Origin: an uncultured Bacteroides sp.
GTDB lineage: Bacteria; Bacteroidota; Bacteroidia; Bacteroidales; Bacteroidaceae
Length of the DNA: 64,000 nucleotides
NCBI RefSeq assembly: GCF_963675905.1
Contig: NZ_OY780936.1
Span: 2,427,946 to 2,491,945, forward strand
Direction: 5' to 3'
Within the stretch, counting starts at the first letter, position 1. Every line of letters begins with the position of its first letter. This document shows positions 34,283 to 43,398 of this stretch, piece after piece. The notes under the pieces are model-generated. The model saw nothing but the letters and a program-made list of their open reading frames with translations. It made no database searches and had not been told where the DNA came from. A program made the position numbers and the translations under genes.

Positions 34283-35662
34283 CTAAATAGTTCCCTGTTT
34301 CAATTGTTCTACAAATTGATCAATTCGCTCCATTTCCTTAGGAATCTTGATGCTTTGCGGACAATGCTCCACACATTTGCTGCAACCAACACAATGGTTA
34401 GCCTGTCTCAGTCTTGGCACACTCCGGTCATATCCAACAAGAAATATATTACGAGCCTTACTATAATTCTCATCCTGCGAGCTTTTCGGAACATTGCCTT
34501 CGTTCAGGCATCGGTTATAGTGTGCAAAAATTCCCGGAATATCAAGACCATAAGGACAAGGCATACAATAATTACACCCTGTACAAGGAACAGTCGGATA
34601 TTTCAGTATCATCTCAGCAGTTTCTTCAAGCATCGCCTTGTCATCATCTGTAAGCGGTTTAAAAGATGAGTAAGTAATTATATTATCCTGCAAATGTTCC
34701 ATATAAGTCATGCCACTTAAAACAGTAAGCACTTCCGGCAATGAACCTGCAAAACGGAAAGCCCACGAAGCCACACTGACTTCCGGTTGTCTCTGTTTAA
34801 GCTGAGCTACCAGATGATCGTTCAGTTTAGACAAGCGTCCACCCAGCAGAGGTTCCATAACCACCACCGGAATATTACGTTTCACCAATTCTCCGTACAG
34901 ATATTCTGCACTCACCCCCATTCCCTGAGGATGTTTCCAGTCTACATAATTAAGCTGAATTTGTACAAAATCCCATTTTATATCCAGTGAAAGCATATAA
35001 TCGAAAAAACTTTGATCGCCGTGAAACGACCACCCCAGATTGCGTATACGTCCTGCCTCTCTTTCCTTCAACAGAAAGTCGAGTATACCATTATTTATGT
35101 AGCGTTCTTTATAATCATCATCAGCCCCCAAAGCATGGAGCAGATAATAATCCACATAATCTACATGCAATTCCTTAAAGGAGTTATGATACATTTCAAT
35201 AGATGCCTCTTTGCTCTTAGTTTTTGGATCAAAGTTCGACATTTTAGTAGCTACAAAATATTTATTCCGGGGATGGCGGCTCAGTGCAATGCCGATAGCA
35301 TGTTCCGACATACCCTGAACATACATAGGAGACGTATCATAATAATTCACCCCATGAGCAAGAGCATAATCAACAGACTTATTTACCTCTTCCTGATCTA
35401 TCAATTCCTTTTGGCCATCAGCTGTTGGTTTTGTTGGCAACCTCATGCAGCCATATCCAAGCAGTGAAACCTTTTCACCGGTTTTACGATTCAAACGATA
35501 GGCCATTTTATCGGTAGGTACATGCAATACACTTGCTAAGCCTGTTGGTGTTTTATTGCCAGGTTTACATCCGTAAAATGCCGCTGTAGAAACTGCGGCT
35601 CCACCACCAAGCAGCTTCAGAAAATTTCTACGGTCTATGTTTTTCTTGTCTATCTTCCCCAT
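34283..35662 (-). CDS. Tat-exported aldo/keto reductase with ferredoxin domain
   Basis: A 459-residue protein. The N-terminus is a twin-arginine signal (DRRNFLKLLGGGAAVSTAAF), followed by a Cys. An aldo/keto reductase barrel occupies about residues 50-345 (GYGCMRLPT, YYDTSPMY, DYVDYYLLH). A C-terminal 4Fe-4S region has CTGCNYCMPCPYG and a later CVGCSKCVEHCP. It would be a periplasmic or membrane-attached oxidoreductase receiving electrons through its clusters. It lies 49 bases after the NapH/NapG-like gene, its likely electron donor. Confidence 0.9.
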   Translation of the reverse strand: MGKIDKKNIDRRNFLKLLGGGAAVSTAAFYGCKPGNKTPTGLASVLHVPTDKMAYRLNRKTGEKVSLLGYGCMRLPTKPTADGQKELIDQEEVNKSVDYALAHGVNYYDTSPMYVQGMSEHAIGIALSRHPRNKYFVATKMSNFDPKTKSKEASIEMYHNSFKELHVDYVDYYLLHALGADDDYKERYINNGILDFLLKEREAGRIRNLGWSFHGDQSFFDYMLSLDIKWDFVQIQLNYVDWKHPQGMGVSAEYLYGELVKRNIPVVVMEPLLGGRLSKLNDHLVAQLKQRQPEVSVASWAFRFAGSLPEVLTVLSGMTYMEHLQDNIITYSSFKPLTDDDKAMLEETAEMILKYPTVPCTGCNYCMPCPYGLDIPGIFAHYNRCLNEGNVPKSSQDENYSKARNIFLVGYDRSVPRLRQANHCVGCSKCVEHCPQSIKIPKEMERIDQFVEQLKQGTI

Positions 35663-35711
35663 AGTAATTTCTTTATATTTTCATTTTTACTAATCATTTT
35701 TACGAAATAAC

Positions 35712-37208
35712 TTATACAGTCCGGTGAATTTCGTGCCCCTCTACATATATTGCACTAAACGGACGAGCCGGACAAAGATTCTCGCATGCACCACAGCCAA
35801 TACAACGCTCTGTATTAACAGCAGGTATTTTAAGTGAATCCTTATTCTTTGCATCAATCGGAATCATTTGTATTGCACCGACAGGACAGTGACGGGCACA
35901 GTTTCCACATTCAACGCCATCTCTGCTAACTACACAATTTTTCTTTATCCACACCGCATGACCTATCTGAATAGCAGATTTATCAGCTTTAGTAACAGGA
36001 CGGATAGCACCTGATGGACAAATGTCTGAACACCGGGTACATTCCGGACGACAATAGCCACGTTCATACGACATTTCCGGCTGCATTAATTTCTCCAGAT
36101 TATCCGAAGGGCGTAAAACCTGATTAGGGCATACAGATACACAGAGCTGACACGCCGTACAGTGCTGTGCAAGATTACGTGCGCTTTGAGATCCGGCCGG
36201 CGTTATTGGTGTTGTGCGATTAGGTATTTTTTTATCTTCTATAACAGCTAGCCCACCATCAACCTTTATCTTTTGAGCTTTCAGTGCAGTTGCTGAAGCG
36301 AGCAATGCCGTTACCGACAGAAAATTACGACGTGAAACGCCCGACTTATCAATATTTTCTGTTGTTTGCTTATCTGTCAGAGATTCTTCCTTTTGCCGAG
36401 GTACATACCTGATGGCACCTTGCCTGCATTTATCAATACAATCCATACACGTTACGCAGCGACTGTAATCAATCTTGTGTTCTTTGGAGTTTATGCATGA
36501 AGCCTTGCAATTACGGGCACACACTCCGCATCCATTGCATTTTCCGGTATCAATTACCGGTTTGAAGAATGAATATTTAGATAAAAAACCCAATACCGTT
36601 CCAACCGGACAAATGGTATTGCAGTAAGTCCTGCCGCTACGCCATGACAAAATTACAAGTATTACAAACGTAACAACAGCAACACCTAAGGTTAGTGTAC
36701 CTTTCATCCATACGTCAACCGAATAAAATGCATAACTATCCATCTGTTCCGCCCAATAAGCCAACAGGTTATTACCCCATTGATATAAAGGAGCAAACAA
36801 ATTAGAAGCTATACGTCCGTAAGAACTATAAGGTGCCAGTAACTGAACAAAAGAACCTATACCTGCAACTAATGCTATAATAAATAGTGTCAGAACTCCA
36901 TATCGCAACCAGGAAATAGCCGGTGAATAGACAAAACGATTCTTTTTCCTCTTTCCGGCTATCCAGGAGATCGCATCCTGAAATACGCCAAGCGGACAGA
37001 TCACAGAACAATAAATCCGCCCCAAAGCGAATGTGAGCACAATTAGTGCCAGTACTATTCCAATATTTAATGCCAATAAAGCGGGTAAAAACTGAATTTT
37101 GGCTAGCCATCCAAACCAATGATGCAATGTTCCTGTAAAATCAAGGAATAACAAAGTTATTAGAGTAAAGCAAATAATAGCGGCCGCTATTCTAATTTTT
37201 CGTAACAT
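35712..37208 (-). CDS. NapH/NapG-like fused membrane ferredoxin with internal Tat motif
   Basis: A 498-residue protein. The N-terminal half has five or so membrane helices with CSVICPLGVFQD and CNTICPVGTVLG, the NapH/NosR pattern, then two clusters (CNGCGVCARNCKASC, CVTCMDCIDKCRQG). Around residue 295 comes GVSRRNFLSVTALLASATAL, a twin-arginine-like segment inside the chain, followed by a NapG-like part with four further ferredoxin motifs (such as CTACQLCVSVCP and CIGCGACENLCP). It looks like NapH joined to NapG. It probably moves quinol electrons to the downstream aldo/keto reductase. Confidence 0.87.
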   Translation of the reverse strand: MLRKIRIAAAIICFTLITLLFLDFTGTLHHWFGWLAKIQFLPALLALNIGIVLALIVLTFALGRIYCSVICPLGVFQDAISWIAGKRKKNRFVYSPAISWLRYGVLTLFIIALVAGIGSFVQLLAPYSSYGRIASNLFAPLYQWGNNLLAYWAEQMDSYAFYSVDVWMKGTLTLGVAVVTFVILVILSWRSGRTYCNTICPVGTVLGFLSKYSFFKPVIDTGKCNGCGVCARNCKASCINSKEHKIDYSRCVTCMDCIDKCRQGAIRYVPRQKEESLTDKQTTENIDKSGVSRRNFLSVTALLASATALKAQKIKVDGGLAVIEDKKIPNRTTPITPAGSQSARNLAQHCTACQLCVSVCPNQVLRPSDNLEKLMQPEMSYERGYCRPECTRCSDICPSGAIRPVTKADKSAIQIGHAVWIKKNCVVSRDGVECGNCARHCPVGAIQMIPIDAKNKDSLKIPAVNTERCIGCGACENLCPARPFSAIYVEGHEIHRTV

Positions 37209-37479
37209 AATTCATTCTCCTTTTAGCATTAGCATTTAATCGTTTTTTCGTGTTTATCTGAATTCAAGACCAAACTTAATTTAAAATCCTGATATATTAG
37301 AAGATAATCTTTTAATTTTTCACAAAAATACTGAGAAATTCATTACCACTTTGTATACAAATCACTGATATATGTACCAAAATCACGGTTTTAGGTTTTC
37401 AACCTAACAATTAGTAAATAAGCTATCAGCTAACAAAACAACCTATCATTTGTTTTTATATAGAGTAACATATATAAAT

Positions 37480-38115
37480 ATGATAATAACAATTTTCGGA
37501 GCAAGCGGAAAAATAGGCCGTCTGCTTACAGAACAAGCACTTGGTAAAGGATATATCATAAAAGCCTATGTGCATAATCTGCAGGAAATAGGTTTATCCC
37601 ACCCTAATCTGGAAATCGTTGAAGGGACTATCCATGATTATTACAAGATAAAGCAAGCCATAACAGAGAGCAATGCGGTAATAAGTACAATGGAGCCCTC
37701 AAAGAGTTTCAAAAAAAAGGGATATCCGGTTTTTGAAGCACACCGACATATTATCATGGCAATGGAACGCCTTCATATAAAACGATTTATAACAATAACT
37801 TCTCCGGTTATTCAGTCGGGAAAAGATGCAAAGTCGGCTGTAACTATTGTACCAAAACTTTTTATTCGTTTATTCAGACATAGAACATACCTTGAATTTG
37901 TAGCTATAGGCCACATGATTAAAAAATCAAAACTAGACTGGACAATTGTGCGATACCTTTATCCCACCAACAAACCTCATAAAGAGAAAATAAAAGTCTC
38001 TTCCGGCAAGCAGAAAATAAAATTTGCAGTTTCACGTGCTGATATTGCTAAATTTATTCTCGACCAGGTAGAAAGCAGAGAGTATATTCACTGCATGCCA
38101 ATAATTGGAAATTAA
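37480..38115 (+). CDS. NAD(P)-binding SDR-like epimerase family protein
   Basis: A 211-residue atypical SDR. The start is the ATG giving MIITIFGASGKIGRLL; the frame from 37450 adds ten unlikely residues. The GASGKIG nucleotide motif and the family pattern (AVISTMEPS, KRFITITSP, LDWTIVRY) match the NmrA/flavin-reductase-like group. Substrate unknown. It stands alone. Confidence 0.83.
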   Translation: MIITIFGASGKIGRLLTEQALGKGYIIKAYVHNLQEIGLSHPNLEIVEGTIHDYYKIKQAITESNAVISTMEPSKSFKKKGYPVFEAHRHIIMAMERLHIKRFITITSPVIQSGKDAKSAVTIVPKLFIRLFRHRTYLEFVAIGHMIKKSKLDWTIVRYLYPTNKPHKEKIKVSSGKQKIKFAVSRADIAKFILDQVESREYIHCMPIIGN

Positions 38116-38148
38116 TTCTAAACCTGTCAGGAAAGCAACATAAAACAC

Positions 38149-38171
38149 AATGTGATTTAGCAAATCACATT
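38149..38171. terminator. convergent terminator overlapping a gene end
   Basis: AATGTGATTT (38149-38158) and AAATCACATT (38162-38171) pair perfectly. The right arm covers the stop region of the AAA ATPase gene on the other strand. Confidence 0.65.
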
Positions 38172-39484
38172 ATCTTTTCAATAAATTCTGCGGTTTTATC
38201 TGCCAGAAAGAGTGGAATGTTCAACAAGCCATCATCTATCTTTAGATTTCTCAGAGAATAACGCAAACGAAGAGCCGGAGCATATTGCTTATTATAAAAA
38301 GTAAGGCTCTTTCCTCTTACATTTTCATCAGATTTCACCTCAACAGGGATGATGTTATTCTCTTTCTGAAGAAGAAAATCGACTTCAGCCATATTACCAG
38401 ATGTCCAATAGCGGGGTGTCATCTGGAATTGCACAAGCAAACTTTGCAAAATATAATTCTCTGCTAAGGCTCCTTTAAACTCTGTTAGAACAGAAGAAGT
38501 TAGTACAATAGTTGAAGGGGAAACCTTTGCCATTCTTCGCAATAAGCCCACATCGCTTAAATATATTTTAAAAGCAGTTAAATCATCATAGGCACTCAAT
38601 GGAATAGTTGGTTTCTCATTCCTGAACACACGCTGAATAAGTCCTGCGTGAGAAAGCCATAAAAGTGCATCTTCATATTCTCGGGCACGAGCTCCCGGCT
38701 TTACCAGATTATAAACAAATTTCTTATTCTCTTTTGCTAATTGGGAAGGTATAGAATTCCAGATATGACCAATACGGGGAATATCTTTATTTTCAGAATG
38801 TTTGGAGAAATCCAGAGTATATGCATCAAGAATGTCTTGAAGAATCTGCTCGGTTCGTTCTGTGTTCTGAGTACTTAATAAATTAGAGGCGGCCTCGGGC
38901 ATACCTCCGCAAATTAGATACATTTTAAACTGATCCATCAGTTGATTAAAGAAAATATCCGGAATAGGTTCAATAACCACCAGACTATCCACGTATTTAT
39001 AAAGAGAAGCATTAGATGCCTGAAGAAATTCTAAAAAAGAAAGAGGGTATATATCAATAAAATTCACCTTACCTACAGGAAAAGATTTCCCACGAGACAT
39101 GCTTACTCCCAATAAAGAACCGGCACAAATCACAGCATATTCAGGAGCATTCTCGCAAAAATACTTCAAAGAATTAAGCGCATCATTACATTCTTGTATT
39201 TCATCAAAAATAATCAACGTTTTTTGAGGAAGAATAGGCTGACCACAAACTAAAATAAGATTCTGCAATATTCGCTTAACATCTTTTGTTGTAGCAAAAA
39301 ACTGTGCAAGTTCTGGTTGTTCGTCGAAATTAAAATATGCAGTGTTATCAAAAGAGCGTTCACCAAACATCTTCATTATCCATGTTTTTCCTGTTTGCCT
39401 GGCTCCTTTCAGGATTAATGGCTTACGCATTGAATCATTCTTCCACATCTCCAGTCTACTGATAACTTTTCTCTCTATTTCCAT
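38165..39484 (-). CDS. AAA ATPase with DUF4143 domain
   Basis: A 439-residue AAA_14/DUF4143 protein. It has Walker A GARQTGKTW, Walker B TLIIFDEIQE, and the following SLKYFCENAPEYAVICAGSL sensor region. The C-terminal DUF4143 domain contains FLLQKENNIIPVEVKSDENV, an E-x-K arrangement resembling a nuclease-like fold. Such proteins are widespread and often variably present in Bacteroides; the function is unclear. It stands alone. Confidence 0.87.
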   Translation of the reverse strand: MEIERKVISRLEMWKNDSMRKPLILKGARQTGKTWIMKMFGERSFDNTAYFNFDEQPELAQFFATTKDVKRILQNLILVCGQPILPQKTLIIFDEIQECNDALNSLKYFCENAPEYAVICAGSLLGVSMSRGKSFPVGKVNFIDIYPLSFLEFLQASNASLYKYVDSLVVIEPIPDIFFNQLMDQFKMYLICGGMPEAASNLLSTQNTERTEQILQDILDAYTLDFSKHSENKDIPRIGHIWNSIPSQLAKENKKFVYNLVKPGARAREYEDALLWLSHAGLIQRVFRNEKPTIPLSAYDDLTAFKIYLSDVGLLRRMAKVSPSTIVLTSSVLTEFKGALAENYILQSLLVQFQMTPRYWTSGNMAEVDFLLQKENNIIPVEVKSDENVRGKSLTFYNKQYAPALRLRYSLRNLKIDDGLLNIPLFLADKTAEFIEKIM

Positions 39485-39784
39485 AATATCACATTTTAAA
39501 TGCCAAAAGCGTGTAAAAAATCACATTTTTGGCATTAGTCTCGTGCAAATATAGATTATTTCTTCATTAAATAAAATAAAAGAGCTAATTATTTAACATG
39601 ATACACAACCTCCGCAAATTGCCCTCGACCGGATAATTATTAAAATATGGTAGTTATCTCAACCATTTTATTATATTTGTGAAAAGTACAATAGTTATAA
39701 ACAAATGTCTTTCCTGATTGTTTATTGAATGCTGATTATTTGAACCGATATATTTTGTATACTAACTTTTAAAAATGAAGTACT
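39485..39784. promoter_or_regulatory. hcp upstream region
   Basis: A -7 box TATATTTG lies at 39672-39679, giving a leader of about 100 bases. The TGTAA-N6-TTACA operator seen at ric and at the Bfd-like gene is not found at the matching distance here. Nothing else is recognised. Confidence 0.45.
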
Positions 39785-41422
39785 ATGGGGATGTTTTGTA
39801 ATCAATGTCAGGAGACAGCCAAGAACACTGGCTGCACCATTAATGGAGTTTGCGGTAAAAAAGAAGATACCGCCAATTATCAGGATTTACTAATATTTGC
39901 ATGTCAGGGACTTGCATTTGCAACTATCGAAGCCCGTAAGAAAGGGATAGATACTAACGTAGAGAGTAAGCAAATTACTAATGGCTTATTTATCACTATC
40001 ACAAATGCCAATTTTGATAACGCCGCAATAATGAAGGCTATCAATGATTGCATCGCCCTTCGGGATAACCTGAAAACAAAAGCAAGTATTAATGAAAAGA
40101 ATGATGCACTTGACTGGAAAGGAACCAGCGAAGCGGACTTTAATGAAAAAGCAAAGCAGGTAAGTACTTTGTTCTTTGACAAAGACGAAGATATCCGTGC
40201 GTTGAAACAGTACACTTTGTTTGGCATAAAAGGTGTTGCAGCCTATGCAGAACATGCCTTTAATCTGGGATTCGAAGAACAGGATATCTACAACTTCATG
40301 GAAGAAACTCTTGTTATGATTGCCAGACCTATGAGCCTGAAAGATATGCTGGACTGGCTTGTAAAAACCGGCGAACATGGAGTAAAAGTTATGGCATTGC
40401 TCGACAAGGCAAATACTTCTACTTTTGGTAATCCGGAAATTTCAAAAGTAAACATTGGAGTTGGCAAGAATCCGGGTATTCTTATCAGCGGACACGATCT
40501 GAATGATTTGGAGCAACTTCTTATTCAAACAGAAGGAACAGGCGTAGATGTTTATACTCATTCCGAAATGCTACCGGCCAATGCTTATCCTCATTTCAAG
40601 AAGTACAAACATCTGGTGGGAAACTACGGAAATGCATGGCACCGTCAGCTCGATGAGTTCGAAACATTTAACGGTCCGGTTCTTTTCACAACCAATTGCC
40701 TTGTACCTCCACGTAAAACAACAACCTATAACGACAGGATATTTACAACAGGTGCAGCAGGAATGCCGGAATGGAAAGTGATTGATAAGAAACTGGCTAA
40801 TGGTCATAAAGACTTTTCTGAAATCATAGAACTGGCAAAGAAGTGTCAACCACCTACAGCAATTGAGAATGGTGAAATAACCATTGGCTTTGCACACAAC
40901 CAGGTATTGGCTTTGGCCGATAAAGTTCTGGAAGCTGTAAATTCCGGAGCAATAAAAAAACTGGTTGTTATGTCGGGCTGTGATGCACGCCAGAAAACTC
41001 GTGAATATTACACTGAATTTGCAAAACAATTACCTAAAGACACTGTTATCCTTACTTCAGGATGCGCCAAGTATCGTTATAACAAGCTACAATTAGGCGA
41101 TATCAACGGAATACCAAGAGTACTCGATGCCGGCCAGTGCAATGATTCATACTCATGGGCAGTTGTTGCGCTTAAATTAAAAGAAGTATTGAATCTGGAT
41201 GATATCAATAAACTACCAATCATATTTAATATTGCCTGGTACGAACAAAAAGCAATCATCGTTCATCTTGCCTTGCTATATCTCGGAATAAAGAATACAC
41301 ATATTGGTCCTACTTTACCAGGTTTCTTAACTCCTAATCTGCTAAAGATTGTTCAGGATAATTTTGGTGTTCAAACAATAACAACCGTGGAAGAAGATAT
41401 GAAATCCTTTGGACTTTGTTAA
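39785..41422 (+). CDS. hcp: hybrid-cluster protein / hydroxylamine reductase
   Basis: A 545-residue Hcp. The N-terminal cluster motif is [15 protein letters not shown] with GVCGK, and the hybrid-cluster ligands appear in the C-terminal half ([41 protein letters not shown]). Hcp reduces NO or hydroxylamine and works in anaerobic nitrosative-stress defence. A Met two codons in (MFCNQC) is an alternative start. It ends at a strong terminator; a Bfd-like gene points towards it from the other side. Confidence 0.95.
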   Translation: MGMFCNQCQETAKNTGCTINGVCGKKEDTANYQDLLIFACQGLAFATIEARKKGIDTNVESKQITNGLFITITNANFDNAAIMKAINDCIALRDNLKTKASINEKNDALDWKGTSEADFNEKAKQVSTLFFDKDEDIRALKQYTLFGIKGVAAYAEHAFNLGFEEQDIYNFMEETLVMIARPMSLKDMLDWLVKTGEHGVKVMALLDKANTSTFGNPEISKVNIGVGKNPGILISGHDLNDLEQLLIQTEGTGVDVYTHSEMLPANAYPHFKKYKHLVGNYGNAWHRQLDEFETFNGPVLFTTNCLVPPRKTTTYNDRIFTTGAAGMPEWKVIDKKLANGHKDFSEIIELAKKCQPPTAIENGEITIGFAHNQVLALADKVLEAVNSGAIKKLVVMSGCDARQKTREYYTEFAKQLPKDTVILTSGCAKYRYNKLQLGDINGIPRVLDAGQCNDSYSWAVVALKLKEVLNLDDINKLPIIFNIAWYEQKAIIVHLALLYLGIKNTHIGPTLPGFLTPNLLKIVQDNFGVQTITTVEEDMKSFGLC

Positions 41423-41439
41423 GTATCACAGGAACTATA

Positions 41440-41483
41440 AAAACAGAAAGAGCAGCAATTTTATTTGCTGCTCTTTCTGTTTT
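41440..41483. terminator. bidirectional terminator
   Basis: An 18-bp perfect stem, AAAACAGAAAGAGCAGCA (41440-41457) and its complement (41466-41483), lies between hcp and the convergent Bfd-like gene. Confidence 0.9.
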
Positions 41484-41539
41484 CTATCTAATTATATTAT
41501 AACTATTTCTAATTACATACATTAATGAGCATGATGTTG

Positions 41540-41719
41540 CTAACCATTTACTTCTTTCAAAATCTCTTCAATATCAGGAACGCAACTTCCGCAAACAGTT
41601 CCGGCAGTAGTTTCTTCACCCACTTCATCTACCGTAGTTAGCCCTTTCTCTTTGATAGCTTTCACTATCTCACTTTTCATAATGCCATTGCAATGACAAA
41701 TTTCAATATCTTCATCCAT
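41540..41719 (-). CDS. Bfd-like [2Fe-2S] protein
   Basis: A short gene of 59 residues. The translation contains ICHCNGIMKSEIV near the start and TVCGSCVPDIEEIL near the end: the CxC...CxxC ligand set of the BFD-like [2Fe-2S] domain found in bacterioferritin-associated ferredoxin and in nitrite reductase and NifU modules. It is probably a small electron carrier. Its promoter carries the same Crp/Fnr-type operator and spacing as ric, which ties it to the Fe-S/NO stress response. Confidence 0.85.
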   Translation of the reverse strand: MDEDIEICHCNGIMKSEIVKAIKEKGLTTVDEVGEETTAGTVCGSCVPDIEEILKEVNG

Positions 41720-42093
41720 AACTGTAATTTTTATTGGTTTATATTAGAAAATTCTTCAGATGATCTACTCATCTTTAGTGTATAGCAAAAGTAAGAATCT
41801 TATTGGATTAAAGTTGTTACTTAGGTTACACTTATAAGCTTTTAACAATATTTGATTATAGGAATAGATTTCATCCTAAATTAAATTTGTTTACTTAGCA
41901 AGTACGAATTTTGCAAAACAAAAATATATTAATAAAAAAGACTTTAGTAAGATAGTCCCTATTGTTGTTTTTAAAAGCCACTTTAATATGTACTTCATAA
42001 ATAATAGTATTAGCTTATTTTTGACTTCAGACTTTCTACATCAAACTTCTTTTTGTTTTTTCTATCGTATTATTTAGCATCTCTATTCAGTTC
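41720..42093. other. intergenic region resembling the ric/crp-fnr intergenic region
   Basis: No gene. Beyond the Bfd-like promoter it contains TTTAACAATATTTGATT and TTGTTTACTTAGCAAGTACGA (split here as TTGTTTACTTAGCA and AAGTACGA), matching TTTAACAATCTTTAATT and GTTTACTTATTTAGCA in the 26253-26330 region that precedes the Crp/Fnr gene. No Crp/Fnr reading frame follows here. The right part is AT-rich with nothing recognised. Confidence 0.4.
41786..41830 (-). promoter_or_regulatory. promoter of the Bfd-like gene with Crp/Fnr-type operator
   Basis: On the minus strand the -7 box is TACTTTTG (41786-41793), and TGTTA-CTTAGG-TTACA (41815-41830) is the operator. The centre-to-centre distance is 33 bases, identical to the ric promoter, and fits a class II Crp/Fnr activator. 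Confidence 0.6.
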
Positions 42094-43398
42094 TTATTTC
42101 AAACCATGATAATCACATATTGGCAACGGCACACTAAGCTTATAAAACTTATTAAATGCTTTTATGGGAACAGCTTCTTTCAAAATATCTTTTTCTTCAA
42201 AAGCATAAATTTCTTTATCTTTTTCCTCATCTTCTGAATCCACCAGATTTTGATCTTTTTCAGGATAGATAATCAAACAGTTTGGTACAATTTCTCTTTC
42301 ATACTGATTACCTAAAAGCTTTTTCAAGATTTTTTCATCACGTGCATAGGCACTTATTTGACGTATATCATCTACAATACCCCGATTGCCATCTGCATAA
42401 TGTGGTTTATATTTAGTATCAATAATTATCATCTGATCTTTCTTGATAAAATCAACTGCAGTTTGTCTATAACCCGGCACCTGAAATTCTATTTCGCTCC
42501 CATAAGCTTTATGAAGTAAACTATATACATAAACCTCATAGAGTCGTGACATATCTATCCAAAATGCAGGCACCTTTGCCTGACTACTCCTGATTTCGTG
42601 AATAGAGTAACTAAACCGCTTAAGTATTTGTTTAGCTAGTCTAATAGCTTCGGTATGCTCTCGATATAGTTTATTATTGGCAATTGTTCGAATCTGACTT
42701 ATTTCTATCTGATCATCTACAGCCTCAAAGTGTGCAAGACTTGCATTTAGTTCTGTTCTTAAGCGATTGCCGTTATTCAGCTCAGGGCTGTGTGTCAGGA
42801 ACTGTTCTACAAATAACAACGCTTTTTTCAACAATCTGTTTTCGGGATGATCTACAGTATATTCCTGGAAACGACAATAAGTTCTATCAAGCCGTTGAGA
42901 TATTACATTCTTCTTTATATTTTTGGAGATCAAAATATGACCTTTTACTTTGGAGGAAAGATTCTGTTCAAGTAGTACATAATCTTTTTTCAAGCCTCTT
43001 TTTACTAATTGTTTTATTATGGATAAAAAATGTATTATCAACAAAGGAGTTATTTGATCTTTAACCCCTTCACAAACTATTTCCTTTTTATCGAAATCAA
43101 TGCCATATATATGGGAAAAATATTCTGAAGACAAATCAAGTTCCAATGCACAAAGAAACATCTTTATATAATTTATATTCGACATTTTAGGAGTAACAGC
43201 AATAGACAAATTATCCGACAACCAATCGACACCAATAAAATAGCTGGCTTCGTAATTGGGTTTTATTCCTAAGTATTTTGGGGCTTGATAGATTTCAGTT
43301 TCAACAAATTGAATATCTAGGGATTCAATAAGTTCTATATAGGGTTCTGATAAACGTTTGTGCTCCTGAAGTTTGATTAATTGATAAGAGCTTTCCAT
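42094..43398 (-). CDS. mcrC: McrC-like subunit of a type IV restriction system
   Basis: A 434-residue McrC-family protein. The nuclease core is visible near the C-terminus: PGYRQTAVDFIKKDQMIIIDTKYKPHYAD gives the D...D-x-K form of a PD-(D/E)XK site. The N-terminal half matches the McrBC system regulator-like region. It overlaps the mcrB stop by 22 bases. With McrB it should cut DNA carrying modified cytosines. Confidence 0.88.
   Translation of the reverse strand: MESSYQLIKLQEHKRLSEPYIELIESLDIQFVETEIYQAPKYLGIKPNYEASYFIGVDWLSDNLSIAVTPKMSNINYIKMFLCALELDLSSEYFSHIYGIDFDKKEIVCEGVKDQITPLLIIHFLSIIKQLVKRGLKKDYVLLEQNLSSKVKGHILISKNIKKNVISQRLDRTYCRFQEYTVDHPENRLLKKALLFVEQFLTHSPELNNGNRLRTELNASLAHFEAVDDQIEISQIRTIANNKLYREHTEAIRLAKQILKRFSYSIHEIRSSQAKVPAFWIDMSRLYEVYVYSLLHKAYGSEIEFQVPGYRQTAVDFIKKDQMIIIDTKYKPHYADGNRGIVDDIRQISAYARDEKILKKLLGNQYEREIVPNCLIIYPEKDQNLVDSEDEEKDKEIYAFEEKDILKEAVPIKAFNKFYKLSVPLPICDYHGLK

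Noticed and set aside
39600..39784. Crp/Fnr operator in front of hcp
   Set aside because: Expected from function, but no TGTAA-N6-TTACA type sequence is found at the matching distance from the -7 box.
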